From CAYFVR01 sp046541515 (GTDB taxonomy: Bacteria; Desulfobacterota; Desulfobacteria; Desulfobacterales; Desulfococcaceae): 64,000 nt of DNA. Under the pieces are notes generated by a model. That model searched no databases. It worked only from the letters and a program-made list of their open reading frames with translations, and was not told the DNA's origin. How positions within the stretch are numbered: position 1 is the first letter of the stretch; each line of letters starts with the position of its first letter. The position numbers and the translations under genes are program-made. Shown here one piece after another: positions 1-8,480 of this stretch. The stretch spans positions 6,321 through 70,320 of the forward strand of contig JBKHDD010000007.1 of NCBI GenBank assembly GCA_046541515.1, in the 5' to 3' direction.

Positions 1-2
1 AC

Positions 3-389
3 GTAAAAACCGACGATCTGACCGTCTCCGTGCAAAACGGAAAGGTGTTTCTGCGCGGCGAGGTGCGCACCCGATTTGAAAAAGAGCGGGCCGAAGAGCT
101 GGCCGAACGGGCCCGGGGCGCGGTGGACGTGGCCAACCATCTGGAGGCCCGCCAACCGCCGGCCACCCAAAAAAGCGACGCGGAACTGCGGGAGGCGGTT
201 CGCCGGGAAATCCGCTGGAGCCCCTACGTGGATCTGGATCAGGTGACCGTGAAGGTTCAGGACGGCCGCGTGACCCTGGCGGGCGCCGTGAACAGCTGGC
301 GGGAAAGCCACTTGGCGGAAAAAAGCGCCTACGAAGCCGGGGCGCGCAACATCCAAAACTTCCTGGATTTCGAATACGGGGCGCTGTAG
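3..389 (+). CDS. BON-domain protein, 5' end outside window
   Basis: The reading frame is open from the first bases, so the N-terminus lies outside the window; a GTG at 30 is only an internal codon. Two BON-type repeats are visible: one around residues 5-50 (VSVQNGKVFLRGEV) and a second near the C-terminus (VTVKVQDGRVTLAGAV), each with the typical V-x-V-x-x-G-x-V-x-L-x-G pattern. BON domains are small alpha/beta modules in periplasmic or envelope proteins such as OsmY and are thought to bind phospholipid. No specific role can be given. The next gene follows after about 160 bp. Confidence 0.75.
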   Translation, partial: VKTDDLTVSVQNGKVFLRGEVRTRFEKERAEELAERARGAVDVANHLEARQPPATQKSDAELREAVRREIRWSPYVDLDQVTVKVQDGRVTLAGAVNSWRESHLAEKSAYEAGARNIQNFLDFEYGAL

Positions 390-547
390 GGCGTCCCGGC
401 AACCGGGCGGGCTTTTCGCCGCCGAAGGCGCCGGGTTCGGTGGCCTCGGCGGCGATTGCGTCCTAATGTTTTGGAGATAAAGATACTGAATCCGCCGAAC
501 GGACCCCGGCGCGTTGGCCGTGACGCCGCCAACGAAAAGGAGCTTTC

Positions 548-3397
548 ATGTATAATCTTCTGCTGTTGATCCTCTTTGTCGCCGGCGGCGCGTTGCTGGT
601 TCTCGGCTACCAGCGCCGGAGCCCGGCCGCCGGAATTGGCGGCGCGGCGCTGGCCATTCTGGCGCTGCTGATCGTCAGCGTCTTCGACATCTGGATCGAG
701 GCGCTCTGGTTCGACGCCCTGGGCTACGCCCGCCGATTCTGGAAAGTCATCGTCTGGAAAATCGGCACGGGGATCCTGGGCGCACTCTTCGGCGGGGCCT
801 TCATCTGGCTGCTCACGTTCGGGAAATCGGGCGCCCCGCCGCGCATTGGCGGCTGGGCCCGGATCATCGGGGCGTTGGCCGGCGGCCTGTGGGGGCTGGC
901 CCAGTGGGAAAAGGCGCTGATCTTCGTCAACCGGGTGTCCACCGGCGTCACCGATCCCATTTTGGAAAAAGACACAGGCTTCTACCTCTTTTCCCTGCCG
1001 CTGCTGGAGGCGGGCTACGACTTGATCCTTCAGTTGTCCGCGGTGGCGCTCATCGCCCTGTTCATCTCCGCCTTCGTCCGGTTTACCGAAGACGGCGTGG
1101 CGCTGGCGCAGGGCGGACGGAGCGACGCGCCGGAACCCCGTTTCCGGCGGCTCTACGTCACCGCCGCCCTGCTCATCGGCGTGCTGGCGGTCGGAAAATT
1201 CCTCAACCGCTACCAACTTCTGTTTTCCGAATGGGGCGCGGTGCAGGGTCCGGGCTGGACCGACGACAACATCCGCCTGCCCGCCTACGCCGTGGTCTTC
1301 GTGCTGACCCTCCTGGTGGGCGCGGCGCTGCTGGTTCCCGCGCTTCGCAATCGTCTTCACAAGTTTTTGAACCGGTTCGGCGTGGCCCGGGATCAGACCC
1401 ATCTTTACACCTTCGCGGCCGCCGCCGCGCTGCTGGCGATCGTCTGGGCCGTGCCGCTGGGGCTGCTGCCCATGGCGTTTCAATCCCTGCGGGTGGAGCC
1501 CAACGAGATCACCTTCGAGGAATTCTACATCGCCAACAACATCGAATTTACCCGAAAAGCCTTCGACCTGGAAAAGATCGAAGAACGGGAATATCCGTTT
1601 CAGGAAAACTTTACCCGAGAGACGGCGCGGGAAAACGAGAACCTGTTTGAAAACGTCCGGCTGTGGGACTGGCGGGCCCTGGACGCGGTCTACAAGCAGT
1701 TCCAGGAAATCCGGCTCTACTACGAGTTCGTTGACGTGGACATCGACCGGTACACCTTCGACGGCAAATACCGGCAGGTGATGGTCTCCGCCCGGGAGCT
1801 TGAGGTGGACAATCTGCCCGAGCAGAGCCAGACCTTCGTCAATCGTCGCTTCAAATACACCCACGGCTTCGGCCTCACGCTCACCAACGTCAGCGAGTTC
1901 ACGTCGGAAGGGCTGCCCGACCTGCTGGTGAAGGACATCCCCCCCAAGGCCCGCCATCCGGAGCTGACGGTGGACCAGCCCCGCATTTACTACGGCGAGC
2001 TGACCGACACGCCGGTGGTGGTCAATACCGAAGAGGAGGAGTTCGACTATCCCAGCGGGGAAAAGAACCGCTACAACCGATACGAGGGGACCGGCGGCGT
2101 TCCCATGCACGGACTTTGGAAGAAATTTCTTTTCGGCTGGCGGTTCGACGGGTTGCGGCTGATCTTTTCCGGCTATCCCCGGCCCGGCAGCCGGATCCTG
2201 TTCCGGCGGGAAATCAAGAAGCGGGTTTCCCAAATCGCCCCGTTTCTCCACCTGGACGCCGACCCCTACGTGGTCCTGTCCGAAGGGCGGCTGTTCTGGA
2301 TCATGGACGCCTACACCACCTCGGACAATTATCCGTACAGCGAGCCCTTTTCCTCCCGGGAGGCCATTCAGATCGACTACACCCGCACGGGCAGCACCAC
2401 CGACGGAGAGCTGGCCGCCCTGGACGGAATCAACTACATCCGCAACAGCGTGAAGGTGGTGGTGGACGCCTACAACGGCTCGGTGGATTTCTACGTCTTC
2501 GAGCCGGACGACCCGTTGATCCAGATGTGGTCCCGGGCCTTTCCCAAACTGTTCAAGAAGAAGGGTCAAATGCCGGAATCGCTCCGCGCCCACGTCCGGT
2601 ATCCCACCGACATGTTGCGGGTGCAGGGGCTGGTGTTCAGCAAATATCACATGACCGATCCCGCGGTGTTCTACAACCAGGAGGACCTGTGGGTGCGGGC
2701 CACGGAAAAGTATTACAACCGGGTCCAGCCGGTGGCGCCGTATTACATCATGTGGGAGCCGCCGGGCTCGGACGAGACCGAGTTCACGCTCATCCAGCCG
2801 TTTACGCCCAAGAATCGGCAGGTGCTCATCGGCTGGATCGCCGGCATGTGCGACGGGGACAATTACGGCCGTCTGCTGGCCTACAAATTTCCCAAGGAAC
2901 AGCGGGTGTTGGGTCCCCAACAGGTGGAGACCAAGATCGACCAGGACCGGTTTCTTTCCGGACAGCTCAGCCTGTGGGACCAGCGGGGCAGCAAGGTGAT
3001 CCGGGGCAACGTGCTGGCCATTCCCGTGGGCGAAACCCTGGTCTACGTGGAGCCCATCTACCTCCAGGCCGAAACCGCCGCCTATCCGGAATTGCGGCTG
3101 GTGGTGGTCATGCAGAACGACCGCATGAGCTACGCCGAGAGCTTCGACAAGGCGCTGGAGGGACTGTGGGAAGGCGTTCGGGCAGAGCTGCCGGCGGGCG
3201 CGGCCGGCCTGGGGATGGAGCCGCTGGTCCGCCAGGCCCAACAGGCGTTCTCCGACTACCTTCGCTACACCGGAGAACAGCAATTTGGGCAGGCCAGTGA
3301 AGCGTTGTCCACGCTCCAGCAAAGCCTGGAACAGCTCGCCAACCAAGCGGACGAAATCGCGCCGGAAGGGGCGGAGCCGGCGGCGGAAGAAGAATGA
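548..3397 (+). CDS. UPF0182 family integral membrane protein
   Basis: 949 residues, near the usual length for the UPF0182 (COG1615) family. The N-terminal third has about seven hydrophobic helices (first at residues 3-20, then 30-50, 75-95, 110-125, 155-180, 200-220, 255-275), followed by a large soluble, probably extracytoplasmic domain rich in Tyr, Trp and acidic residues. The last 30 residues are a Glu/Ala-rich tail. An AAGGAG ribosome binding site precedes ATG 548. The family has no agreed function. A 1047-codon open frame on the opposite strand is a codon-bias shadow. Confidence 0.88.
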   Translation: MYNLLLLILFVAGGALLVLGYQRRSPAAGIGGAALAILALLIVSVFDIWIEALWFDALGYARRFWKVIVWKIGTGILGALFGGAFIWLLTFGKSGAPPRIGGWARIIGALAGGLWGLAQWEKALIFVNRVSTGVTDPILEKDTGFYLFSLPLLEAGYDLILQLSAVALIALFISAFVRFTEDGVALAQGGRSDAPEPRFRRLYVTAALLIGVLAVGKFLNRYQLLFSEWGAVQGPGWTDDNIRLPAYAVVFVLTLLVGAALLVPALRNRLHKFLNRFGVARDQTHLYTFAAAAALLAIVWAVPLGLLPMAFQSLRVEPNEITFEEFYIANNIEFTRKAFDLEKIEEREYPFQENFTRETARENENLFENVRLWDWRALDAVYKQFQEIRLYYEFVDVDIDRYTFDGKYRQVMVSARELEVDNLPEQSQTFVNRRFKYTHGFGLTLTNVSEFTSEGLPDLLVKDIPPKARHPELTVDQPRIYYGELTDTPVVVNTEEEEFDYPSGEKNRYNRYEGTGGVPMHGLWKKFLFGWRFDGLRLIFSGYPRPGSRILFRREIKKRVSQIAPFLHLDADPYVVLSEGRLFWIMDAYTTSDNYPYSEPFSSREAIQIDYTRTGSTTDGELAALDGINYIRNSVKVVVDAYNGSVDFYVFEPDDPLIQMWSRAFPKLFKKKGQMPESLRAHVRYPTDMLRVQGLVFSKYHMTDPAVFYNQEDLWVRATEKYYNRVQPVAPYYIMWEPPGSDETEFTLIQPFTPKNRQVLIGWIAGMCDGDNYGRLLAYKFPKEQRVLGPQQVETKIDQDRFLSGQLSLWDQRGSKVIRGNVLAIPVGETLVYVEPIYLQAETAAYPELRLVVVMQNDRMSYAESFDKALEGLWEGVRAELPAGAAGLGMEPLVRQAQQAFSDYLRYTGEQQFGQASEALSTLQQSLEQLANQADEIAPEGAEPAAEEE

Positions 3398-3442
3398 TCG
3401 GTCGGCGGGGTGGGGGGAATGCTCGCCGCCTCCCCGGCCGTA

Positions 3443-3463
3443 GGGGCGAATTGCATTCGCCCC
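3443..3463. repeat. GGGGCG-type palindrome, copy 1
   Basis: A 21-bp perfect inverted repeat with arms GGGGCGAAT and ATTCGCCCC around TGC. A second copy of the same design lies 62 bp downstream. Such GGGGCG/CGCCCC palindromes are dispersed extragenic elements in many bacterial genomes. Confidence 0.7.
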
Positions 3464-3501
3464 CGTCCCCACTGATCGGCCACTCCATTTTCCTCGGAAT
3501 C

Positions 3502-4872
3502 ATGACGGCCGTGCCGGATGGGGCCGGGGCGTATACGATACGCCCCTACAATTCCGGAAATGCAGAGATTTCCATTCAACTTCGGCGTTTGTTTTTCCCG
3601 CTTTTCTTCTTTTTTGCTCTCCTTGCCGCCTGCGGTTCCAACCCCAATTCCGCCGACGGCCCCATCGAATTGACCCTCTGGTTTCATTCGGCCCAGCCGT
3701 CGGAGCGGGAGGTCATGAAATCCCAGGCGGACTGGTTCAACCAGTCCCAGGACGACATTCGGGTGCGGATGACGGTGATCCCCGAGGGTTCCTACAACGG
3801 GCAGGTTCAGGCCGCGGCGGTGGCCCGGGATCTGCCCGATCTGCTGGAGTTCGACGGTCCCTACGTTTACAACTACGTGTGGCAGGGGATTCTGATTCCG
3901 CTGGGGGATTGGCTTTCGAACGAAATCCGGGACGATCTGTTGCCGTCCATCGTGGCCCAGGGAACCTATCGGGACCGGTTCTACGCGGTGGGCGTGTACG
4001 ATTCCGGGCTGGGGCTCTACGCACGCCGAAGCCGGCTGGAAGAAATCGGGGCGCGGATTCCCGACGCCCCCGGAGACGCCTGGACCGCGGAGGAGTTCGA
4101 GGAAATTCTGGCCGACCTGGCGGAGAAGGACCCGGGCGGCAAGGTTCTGGATCTCAAGCTCAACTACGGCGACGAATACTTCACCTACGCCTACAGCCCG
4201 CCCATCCAGTCGGCGGGCGGAGATTTGATCGACCGGTCCGATTACCAATCCGCAGACGGCGTGTTGAACGGCGCCGAGGCGGTGGGCGTGATGAAACGTT
4301 ATCAGCGGTGGATGGAGCGCGGGCTCGTGGACCTGAACTTGGACGACGCCGCCTTCACCGCCGGCCGGGTGGCGCTTTCCTGGGTGGGCCATTGGGAATA
4401 CGGCCGATACCGGGACGCCGTCGGGGACGACCTGCTGGTGCTGCCGCTGCCCGATTTCGGCGACGGAACCCGGACGGGGCAAGGCTCCTGGAATTGGGGC
4501 ATCACCCGGGACTGCGACCATCCAGAGGCGGCGGTTCGCTTTCTGGAGTTTTTGCTGGCGCCGGAGGAAATCCTCGCCATGACCCGGGCCAACGGCGCGG
4601 TCCCGGCCACCCGAACGGCCATTTCCCGTTCCGAATTGTACGGGAAGGACGGACCGCTCCGGCTCTTCGCCGTGCAGCTTTTGGAAGGCTACGGCGCGCC
4701 CCGCCCCCGAACGCCGGCCTATCCCATCATCAGCTCCGCCTTCGCCCGCGCCTTCCACGCCGTCCGCAACGGGGCGGACGTCCAAAAAACGCTGGACCGC
4801 GCCGTCCGCGTCATCGACCGGGACATCGCCGAGAACGAGGGATATCCGCCGGTGGCGGTGGATGGAGAATAA
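3502..4872 (+). CDS. ABC transporter solute-binding lipoprotein (sugar type, family 1)
   Basis: Binding component of the ABC importer formed with the two permeases downstream. A strong hydrophobic stretch (RLFFPLFFFFALLAAC) ends in a lipobox, so the protein should be acylated and anchored in the envelope. The mature part matches family 1 sugar-binding proteins: an N-terminal LTLWFHSAQPSE strand, the YVWQGILIPL hinge region and LSWVGHWEYGRY. The start is uncertain. ATG 3502 is the first plausible one but places a 21-bp palindrome and about 30 residues ahead of the signal peptide; a non-ATG start nearer the hydrophobic core is possible. The open frame reaches back to 3394, where it overlaps the UPF0182 stop, but nothing supports that start. 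Substrate unknown. Confidence 0.82.
   Translation: MTAVPDGAGAYTIRPYNSGNAEISIQLRRLFFPLFFFFALLAACGSNPNSADGPIELTLWFHSAQPSEREVMKSQADWFNQSQDDIRVRMTVIPEGSYNGQVQAAAVARDLPDLLEFDGPYVYNYVWQGILIPLGDWLSNEIRDDLLPSIVAQGTYRDRFYAVGVYDSGLGLYARRSRLEEIGARIPDAPGDAWTAEEFEEILADLAEKDPGGKVLDLKLNYGDEYFTYAYSPPIQSAGGDLIDRSDYQSADGVLNGAEAVGVMKRYQRWMERGLVDLNLDDAAFTAGRVALSWVGHWEYGRYRDAVGDDLLVLPLPDFGDGTRTGQGSWNWGITRDCDHPEAAVRFLEFLLAPEEILAMTRANGAVPATRTAISRSELYGKDGPLRLFAVQLLEGYGAPRPRTPAYPIISSAFARAFHAVRNGADVQKTLDRAVRVIDRDIAENEGYPPVAVDGE
3526..3546. repeat. GGGGCG-type palindrome, copy 2
   Basis: Perfect inverted repeat with arms GGGGCGTAT and ATACGCCCC around ACG, the same architecture as the copy at 3443. It falls inside the annotated N-terminus of the lipoprotein gene, which suggests the true start lies further downstream. 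Confidence 0.65.
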
Positions 4873-4888
4873 CCAGCTTGAAACAATA

Positions 4889-4963
4889 CGTTTTCTCGTT
4901 CCCAGGCTCTGCCTCGCGTGACGGGAGGCAGAGCCTCCGCAAAGCGTTGCGAGGCGGAGCCTT
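4889..4963. repeat. dispersed palindromic element (GGCGGAGCC type), copy 1
   Basis: This stretch begins GTTTTCTCGTTCCCAGGCTC and contains nested inverted repeats built on GAGGC(A/G)GAGCC. The reverse complement of 54601-54673 is clearly the same element: it shares the CGTTCCCAGGCT start, the TGACGGGAGGC centre and the TTGCGAGGCGG end. The element sits in the 347-bp gap between the solute-binding protein and the first permease. No transposase is associated, so it is probably a MITE-like or REP-like repeat. Confidence 0.7.
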
Positions 4964-5080
4964 CTAAATAACAAAAAATCAGGACACAATAAATTCAGAT
5001 AGTTGCGGATTTGCAGTTATTGTTAGGTTCGGGCTCGGCCTCGGCCGGGTGGGGCATTCGCAACGAGAGCGAAAAAGTTC

Positions 5081-5204
5081 GGAGTTCCGCCTTTAGGCGG
5101 CGCGGCGTTGGAGCGCTGGACTTCGCCGGTTTTGGCGACCGGGGATGGAGAGGCCGTATTCCCGCTCCGTTTCCGCCGCCGATTCCGCCGAAAGGCGGAA
5201 CTCC
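5081..5204. repeat. 14-bp inverted repeat around a short non-coding insert
   Basis: GGAGTTCCGCCTTT at 5081-5094 is exactly complementary to AAAGGCGGAACTCC at 5191-5204. The 96 bp between them hold no gene. The right arm lies just upstream of the permease ribosome binding site. It could be a small non-autonomous element or a long-range RNA stem in the leader. Confidence 0.55.
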
Positions 5205-5219
5205 AAACTGGAGGTAATC

Positions 5220-6137
5220 ATGAACCATTCCGACGCGCCCTCCGGCGGGGGATTGAACACGCCGCTCCGGGTCGCCGCGGCCTTTCTGGGGCCGGCGATG
5301 GCGGGGCTGGTGTTGTTCATCGTGCTGCCCTTTCTGCTGGCGGCGGGGCTGAGCCTGACCGATTTCCGGCTGGGTTCGCCGCTGCCGGTGGAGTTCGTCG
5401 GCTTGAAAAATTACGGCCAGATCCTCGCCGACGCCACCTTCCTTCGCGCGGTTGCGAACAACCTGATCTTTCTGGCCGGAATCGTTCCGCTGCAAACCGG
5501 CCTGGCGCTGGGGTTGGCCTTGCTGCTCAACCATCGCCTGCCGGGAATGGCGATCTTCCGGACTCTGTTTTTCATGCCGGTGGTGTTTCCCATGTCGCTG
5601 ATCGCGGTGATCTGGGTGCTGATCTACGCGCCCGGGCCGGAAGGGATGATGAACGGCGTCCTCGATTTTCTGACCCTCGGGCTGTGGGAACCCAAAGATT
5701 TTCTCCGCGATCCCCGCTGGGCCTTGCCGGCGGTGATGCTGCTGTCCATCTGGCAGGGGGCGGGGTTTCAGATGGTGGTGCTGCTGGCGGGGCTCCAGGC
5801 CATTCCGGCGGAGCGGTACGAGGCGGCGGAAATCGACGGGGCCGGGCCGTGGCAGAAATTCGTCCACGTCACCCTGCCGGGCCTGCGGAATCCGCTGATT
5901 TTCGTGATCGTGGTCACGTCGATTCTGGCGTTCCGGATTTTCGATCAGGTGCGGATCATGACCCGGGGCGGGCCGGAAAACGCCACCACCACGGTGGTTT
6001 ATGAGGCGGTGCGGGCCGGGTTCGACCGGGCCCAGGTGGGGCGCGGCGCGGCCATGACGGTGGTCTTTTTCCTGATCGTTTTGGGGATCACGCTGTTGCA
6101 GCGGCGATGGTTCCGGCAGGAAGGGGAGGGGGGATGA
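5220..6137 (+). CDS. sugar ABC transporter permease (MalF/UgpA-like)
   Basis: 305 residues with six predicted transmembrane helices, starting at residues 18-40. The cytoplasmic EAA loop, which docks the ATPase, is seen as YEAAEIDGAGPWQKFVHVTL near residue 200. GGAGGTAATC precedes ATG 5220; longer upstream starts lack a ribosome binding site. It overlaps the next permease by 4 bp (ATGA), so the two are translationally coupled. Together with the lipoprotein upstream it forms a CUT1-type importer. No ATPase is encoded nearby, so a shared MsmK/UgpC-like subunit elsewhere is likely. Confidence 0.88.
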   Translation: MNHSDAPSGGGLNTPLRVAAAFLGPAMAGLVLFIVLPFLLAAGLSLTDFRLGSPLPVEFVGLKNYGQILADATFLRAVANNLIFLAGIVPLQTGLALGLALLLNHRLPGMAIFRTLFFMPVVFPMSLIAVIWVLIYAPGPEGMMNGVLDFLTLGLWEPKDFLRDPRWALPAVMLLSIWQGAGFQMVVLLAGLQAIPAERYEAAEIDGAGPWQKFVHVTLPGLRNPLIFVIVVTSILAFRIFDQVRIMTRGGPENATTTVVYEAVRAGFDRAQVGRGAAMTVVFFLIVLGITLLQRRWFRQEGEGG

Positions 6138-6970
6138 ATCGGAATCGACCCGTCCAACGGACGGCGGTGTATCTGGCGCTTACGGCGCTGGCGCTGGTCT
6201 ACGTGTTGCCGATTCTGTTCATGATCGTGGGCAGCCTGAAGCCGGAAAGCCGCGTGCTGACCGAGGCGGGCACGGCCAAGGCGCTGATTCCGGACGGGGC
6301 TTCGCTGGAAAACTACCGGGACGTGTTCGACCGGGCGCCGTTCGGGCGGTACCTGCTCAATTCGCTGATCGTGAACGCGGGGATCGTGGGGCTGGGATTG
6401 CCGGTGAACGCCATGGCCGGCTACGCGCTGGCCCGGCTGCGGTGGCCGGGGCGCGGCGCGGCGCTGGCCTTCGTGCTGGCGGTGCTGACGGTGCCCTTCG
6501 AGGCCATCGCGGTGCCGCTGTTTTTTCAGGTGACGGTGCTGGGCTGGCGGGACGTGTACTCGGTGCAGATTCTTCCCTTCGTGGCCAATCCGCTGTCGAT
6601 CTATCTGTTTTACAGCTTTTTTCTGGACATGCCGCCGGAGCTGGAAGAGGCGGCGCGCATCGACGGGGCGGGGCCGTTCCGGATTTTTTTCTCGATCATC
6701 CTGCCCAACGCCAAGCCGGCCTTCGCCAGCGTGGCCATCGTGACGCTGCTGATGTACTGGGGATTGTACCTCTGGCCGCTGCTGGTCACCGCCGGGGAAA
6801 CGGTCCGGCCGCTGCCGCTGGGGATCGCCACCTTCTACACCCTGCCGCCCCGCCAGTGGGGCGACATCCTGGCCTTCGGCGTCATGATGGTCGCGCCGGT
6901 GCTGGCGGTGTTTCTGCTGTTTCAGCGGTGGTTTGTGCGGGGGGTGTCGTCGACGGGGGTGGGGGGATAG
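6134..6970 (+). CDS. sugar ABC transporter permease (MalG/UgpE-like)
   Basis: 278 residues, six transmembrane helices, with the EAA loop LEEAARIDGAGPFRIFFSII near residue 175. This is the second half of the transmembrane pore. ATG 6134 overlaps the stop of the previous permease and is preceded by AGGGGAGGGGGG, which is stronger than the upstream ATG at 6107. The gene is the last of the importer operon; the next gene on the opposite strand ends 2 bp after it. Confidence 0.88.
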   Translation: MNRNRPVQRTAVYLALTALALVYVLPILFMIVGSLKPESRVLTEAGTAKALIPDGASLENYRDVFDRAPFGRYLLNSLIVNAGIVGLGLPVNAMAGYALARLRWPGRGAALAFVLAVLTVPFEAIAVPLFFQVTVLGWRDVYSVQILPFVANPLSIYLFYSFFLDMPPELEEAARIDGAGPFRIFFSIILPNAKPAFASVAIVTLLMYWGLYLWPLLVTAGETVRPLPLGIATFYTLPPRQWGDILAFGVMMVAPVLAVFLLFQRWFVRGVSSTGVGG

Positions 6971-6971
6971 T

Positions 6972-7388
6972 TTATCCGATTCCGTGGACCTTTGCGAATT
7001 GTTCTGGAGAAGAAACAGCAATTGGAGATTTTTCAAAATCTCCGATATTCCGGGTGACAATGCAATCCGCGCTGGAAGCCAATGCCGCCGCGCACTGCAG
7101 AGCGTCTTCAAAATCGGACATTGGCATTGCCAACGCGTTCAACACATCGGGGTTCCCCGTTTGCACAACATGTAAAAAACCACATAGGTCGCCAATAAAT
7201 CCACGAGCTTCGTCTTTTCCGGAAAGTTTGGCGGCAATGTAATAGATGTTGCTCACGGAATGCCAAGCAATTGCGGCAGAGCCGGGATTGGCTTCCGCAA
7301 AATCCAAAATCGCTGCAGAATCCGTAAAAAAAGGTTCCCGTTCCAAAAGAACGTCCAACAGCACATCGCAGTCAATCAGAATTTTCAT
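6972..7388 (-). CDS. PIN-domain ribonuclease toxin (VapC-like)
   Basis: 138 residues. The N-terminus MKILIDCDVLLDVLL carries the first conserved acidic position of the PIN fold. Further acidic residues lie in the SDFEDALQCAAALAS and DCIVTRNIGDF segments, the usual C-terminal PIN signature. PIN toxins are Mg-dependent RNases. The gene overlaps its upstream partner by 4 bp (ATGA), the normal antitoxin-toxin order. The pair appears intact. Confidence 0.85.
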   Translation of the reverse strand: MKILIDCDVLLDVLLEREPFFTDSAAILDFAEANPGSAAIAWHSVSNIYYIAAKLSGKDEARGFIGDLCGFLHVVQTGNPDVLNALAMPMSDFEDALQCAAALASSADCIVTRNIGDFEKSPIAVSSPEQFAKVHGIG

Positions 7389-7627
7389 AAACCATACCGC
7401 TCTGCCAAGTAGGCCAGCCTTGGGTCGGATTCCAGTTCTTCTTTCGATAGTCCCGATTTTTTGAACTTTCCCCGCCAGCGATCGGAGAAAGGGGCTTTGT
7501 CTTTCGTTCCCGCTTCCACCGGTGGAAGATGGGGAAACTGACGGATGATCCGATAGGCCAGTTCCAAATACGCAGGGTCGAGCTGGTCGATCTCCGCCTT
7601 TAGGTTTTCACGACTGATGGATTCCAT
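7385..7627 (-). CDS. putative antitoxin of the PIN toxin
   Basis: 80 residues from ATG 7627, which has GGAG eight bases upstream; an in-frame TTG at 7645 would add six residues but lacks a site. The N-terminal half is helical (SRENLKAEIDQLDPAYLELA); the C-terminal half is basic (DRWRGKFKKSGLSKEELESD). The fold family is not certain. The assignment rests on size and the 4-bp overlap with the PIN gene. It probably neutralises the toxin and represses the pair. Confidence 0.65.
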   Translation of the reverse strand: MESISRENLKAEIDQLDPAYLELAYRIIRQFPHLPPVEAGTKDKAPFSDRWRGKFKKSGLSKEELESDPRLAYLAERYGL

Positions 7628-7667
7628 GGAGAATTCTCCAAACAAAAACAGTTGAAAATTTGATCCT

Positions 7668-7934
7668 TTAGAAATTTTCCTTCAGCTTTTCCTCCGCCAC
7701 ACACAGATCATGGGCCGCCTGCGCCCGAAGCCAATACCCTTTGGAAAGGCCGAAAAATCGGCACAGGCGAAGGTCCGCCTCGGCTGTAAAGGCGGCTTTT
7801 CCCGCGACGATTTCGGCAATCCGCCGAGGGGAAAGGCCGATTTCCTTCGCCAAGCGATTTTCGGAAAGCCCCATGGGCTTCAAAAAATCCTCCTGGAGAA
7901 TTTCCCCCGGCGTGACGGGTGGCAGTTCCCTCAT
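7668..7934 (-). CDS. higA: HigA-type antitoxin (XRE helix-turn-helix)
   Basis: 88 residues. The start PPVTPGEILQEDFLKPMGLS is the hallmark of the HigA/VapI addiction antitoxin family, followed by a helix-turn-helix (ENRLAKEIGLSPRRIAEIVAG) at about residues 25-45. TAAGGAGG lies ahead of ATG 7934. HigA normally binds the toxin HigB, encoded just upstream. Here only the last codons of higB remain (7946-7966), so the antitoxin is an orphan. Confidence 0.85.
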   Translation of the reverse strand: MRELPPVTPGEILQEDFLKPMGLSENRLAKEIGLSPRRIAEIVAGKAAFTAEADLRLCRFFGLSKGYWLRAQAAHDLCVAEEKLKENF

Positions 7935-7945
7935 TTCAGCCCTCC

Positions 7946-7966
7946 TTAATGATAATCAACAATCTC
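7946..7966 (-). pseudogene. C-terminal remnant of higB toxin
   Basis: Immediately upstream of higA, the codons read E-I-V-D-Y-H-stop, the conserved last residues of HigB toxins, and the stop overlaps the start of the higA ribosome binding site as in intact higBA pairs. No open frame for the rest of HigB is found further upstream, so the toxin has been deleted. Confidence 0.6.
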
Positions 7967-8088
7967 GAATAAGTTGAACAATAGTGCCCCAGGGGAAGCG
8001 GGTCAACTGCCATCAGAAAGCCGAGGGTGCTGATTCTCTCATGAAATCGGACTATATTATCATAAAACTATTCCGAGGGAGGTAGCCG

Positions 8089-8133
8089 ATGGCCAATTTG
8101 CAGATAAAAGACATGGATGACGATCTTACATGA
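8089..8133 (+). pseudogene. truncated antitoxin start (FitA/VapB-like)
   Basis: A 14-codon frame, MANLQIKDMDDDLT, sits behind a very good ribosome binding site (GAGGGAGGTAGCCG). The sequence matches the N-terminus of ribbon-helix-helix antitoxins of the FitA/VapB type, which normally continue for 60-70 more residues. It stops at TGA, and within about 20 bp the sequence enters an attC-like hairpin. It is best read as a gene broken by recombination. Confidence 0.55.
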
Positions 8134-8149
8134 ATCCCTCGCTTTTTTA

Positions 8150-8203
8150 TCTCAAAGTTGAGCGGCGAGGCTTTTTTCCGTCCGCTCAAACGGCTGTTTT
8201 ATG
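8150..8203 (-). other. attC-like integron recombination site A (degenerate)
   Basis: Read on the minus strand: CATAAAAC, spacer, TTTGAGCGGACGG, short loop, then CGCCGCTCAA. The two arms pair except for one extra A after GAGCGG, an extrahelical base at the position seen at sites B and C. The outer R' box is degenerate (CTTTGAG), so the site may be inactive. It overlaps the brnA stop codon, the typical position for a cassette attC. Confidence 0.45.
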
Positions 8204-8480
8204 AAGCCATTACCTTTTTAGCCGTATAATACTGATCAATTGCCTGGCGAATATACATTTTTATAACAGCCTCTCGGCTGATATTTAATTCTCTGGCAAT
8301 ATTATCTAATCCATGCAACATTTCTGGAGTAAAATCGACACTGACACATTGCATTCCAGGTTTGTTAAGAGGCGGTTTCATTTTACCGTCACCGGTAAAA
8401 AATCTTGAAATATCTTCTCCTTTGTCCGCCATTTCAGCTATTTCGTCAGCCGTCGGTATTTTTTCAGCTGTTTTCGACAT
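8199..8480 (-). CDS. BrnA-like antitoxin (CopG/ribbon-helix-helix)
   Basis: 93 residues. The C-terminal half holds a ribbon-helix-helix: strand QCVSVDFTPEMLHGLDNIAR followed by ELNISREAVIKMYIRQAID. Its gene overlaps the upstream BrnT-like toxin gene by 17 bp, the normal brnTA arrangement. Such antitoxins wrap the toxin and bind the operator. The stop codon falls in attC-like site A. Confidence 0.8.
   Translation of the reverse strand: MSKTAEKIPTADEIAEMADKGEDISRFFTGDGKMKPPLNKPGMQCVSVDFTPEMLHGLDNIARELNISREAVIKMYIRQAIDQYYTAKKVMAS

Noticed and set aside
329..3472. 1047-codon open frame on the minus strand opposite the UPF0182 gene
   Set aside because: It is the exact antisense of a gene with clear membrane helices and family match; the translation is Arg/Pro/His/Gln-rich as expected for a shadow in high-GC DNA.
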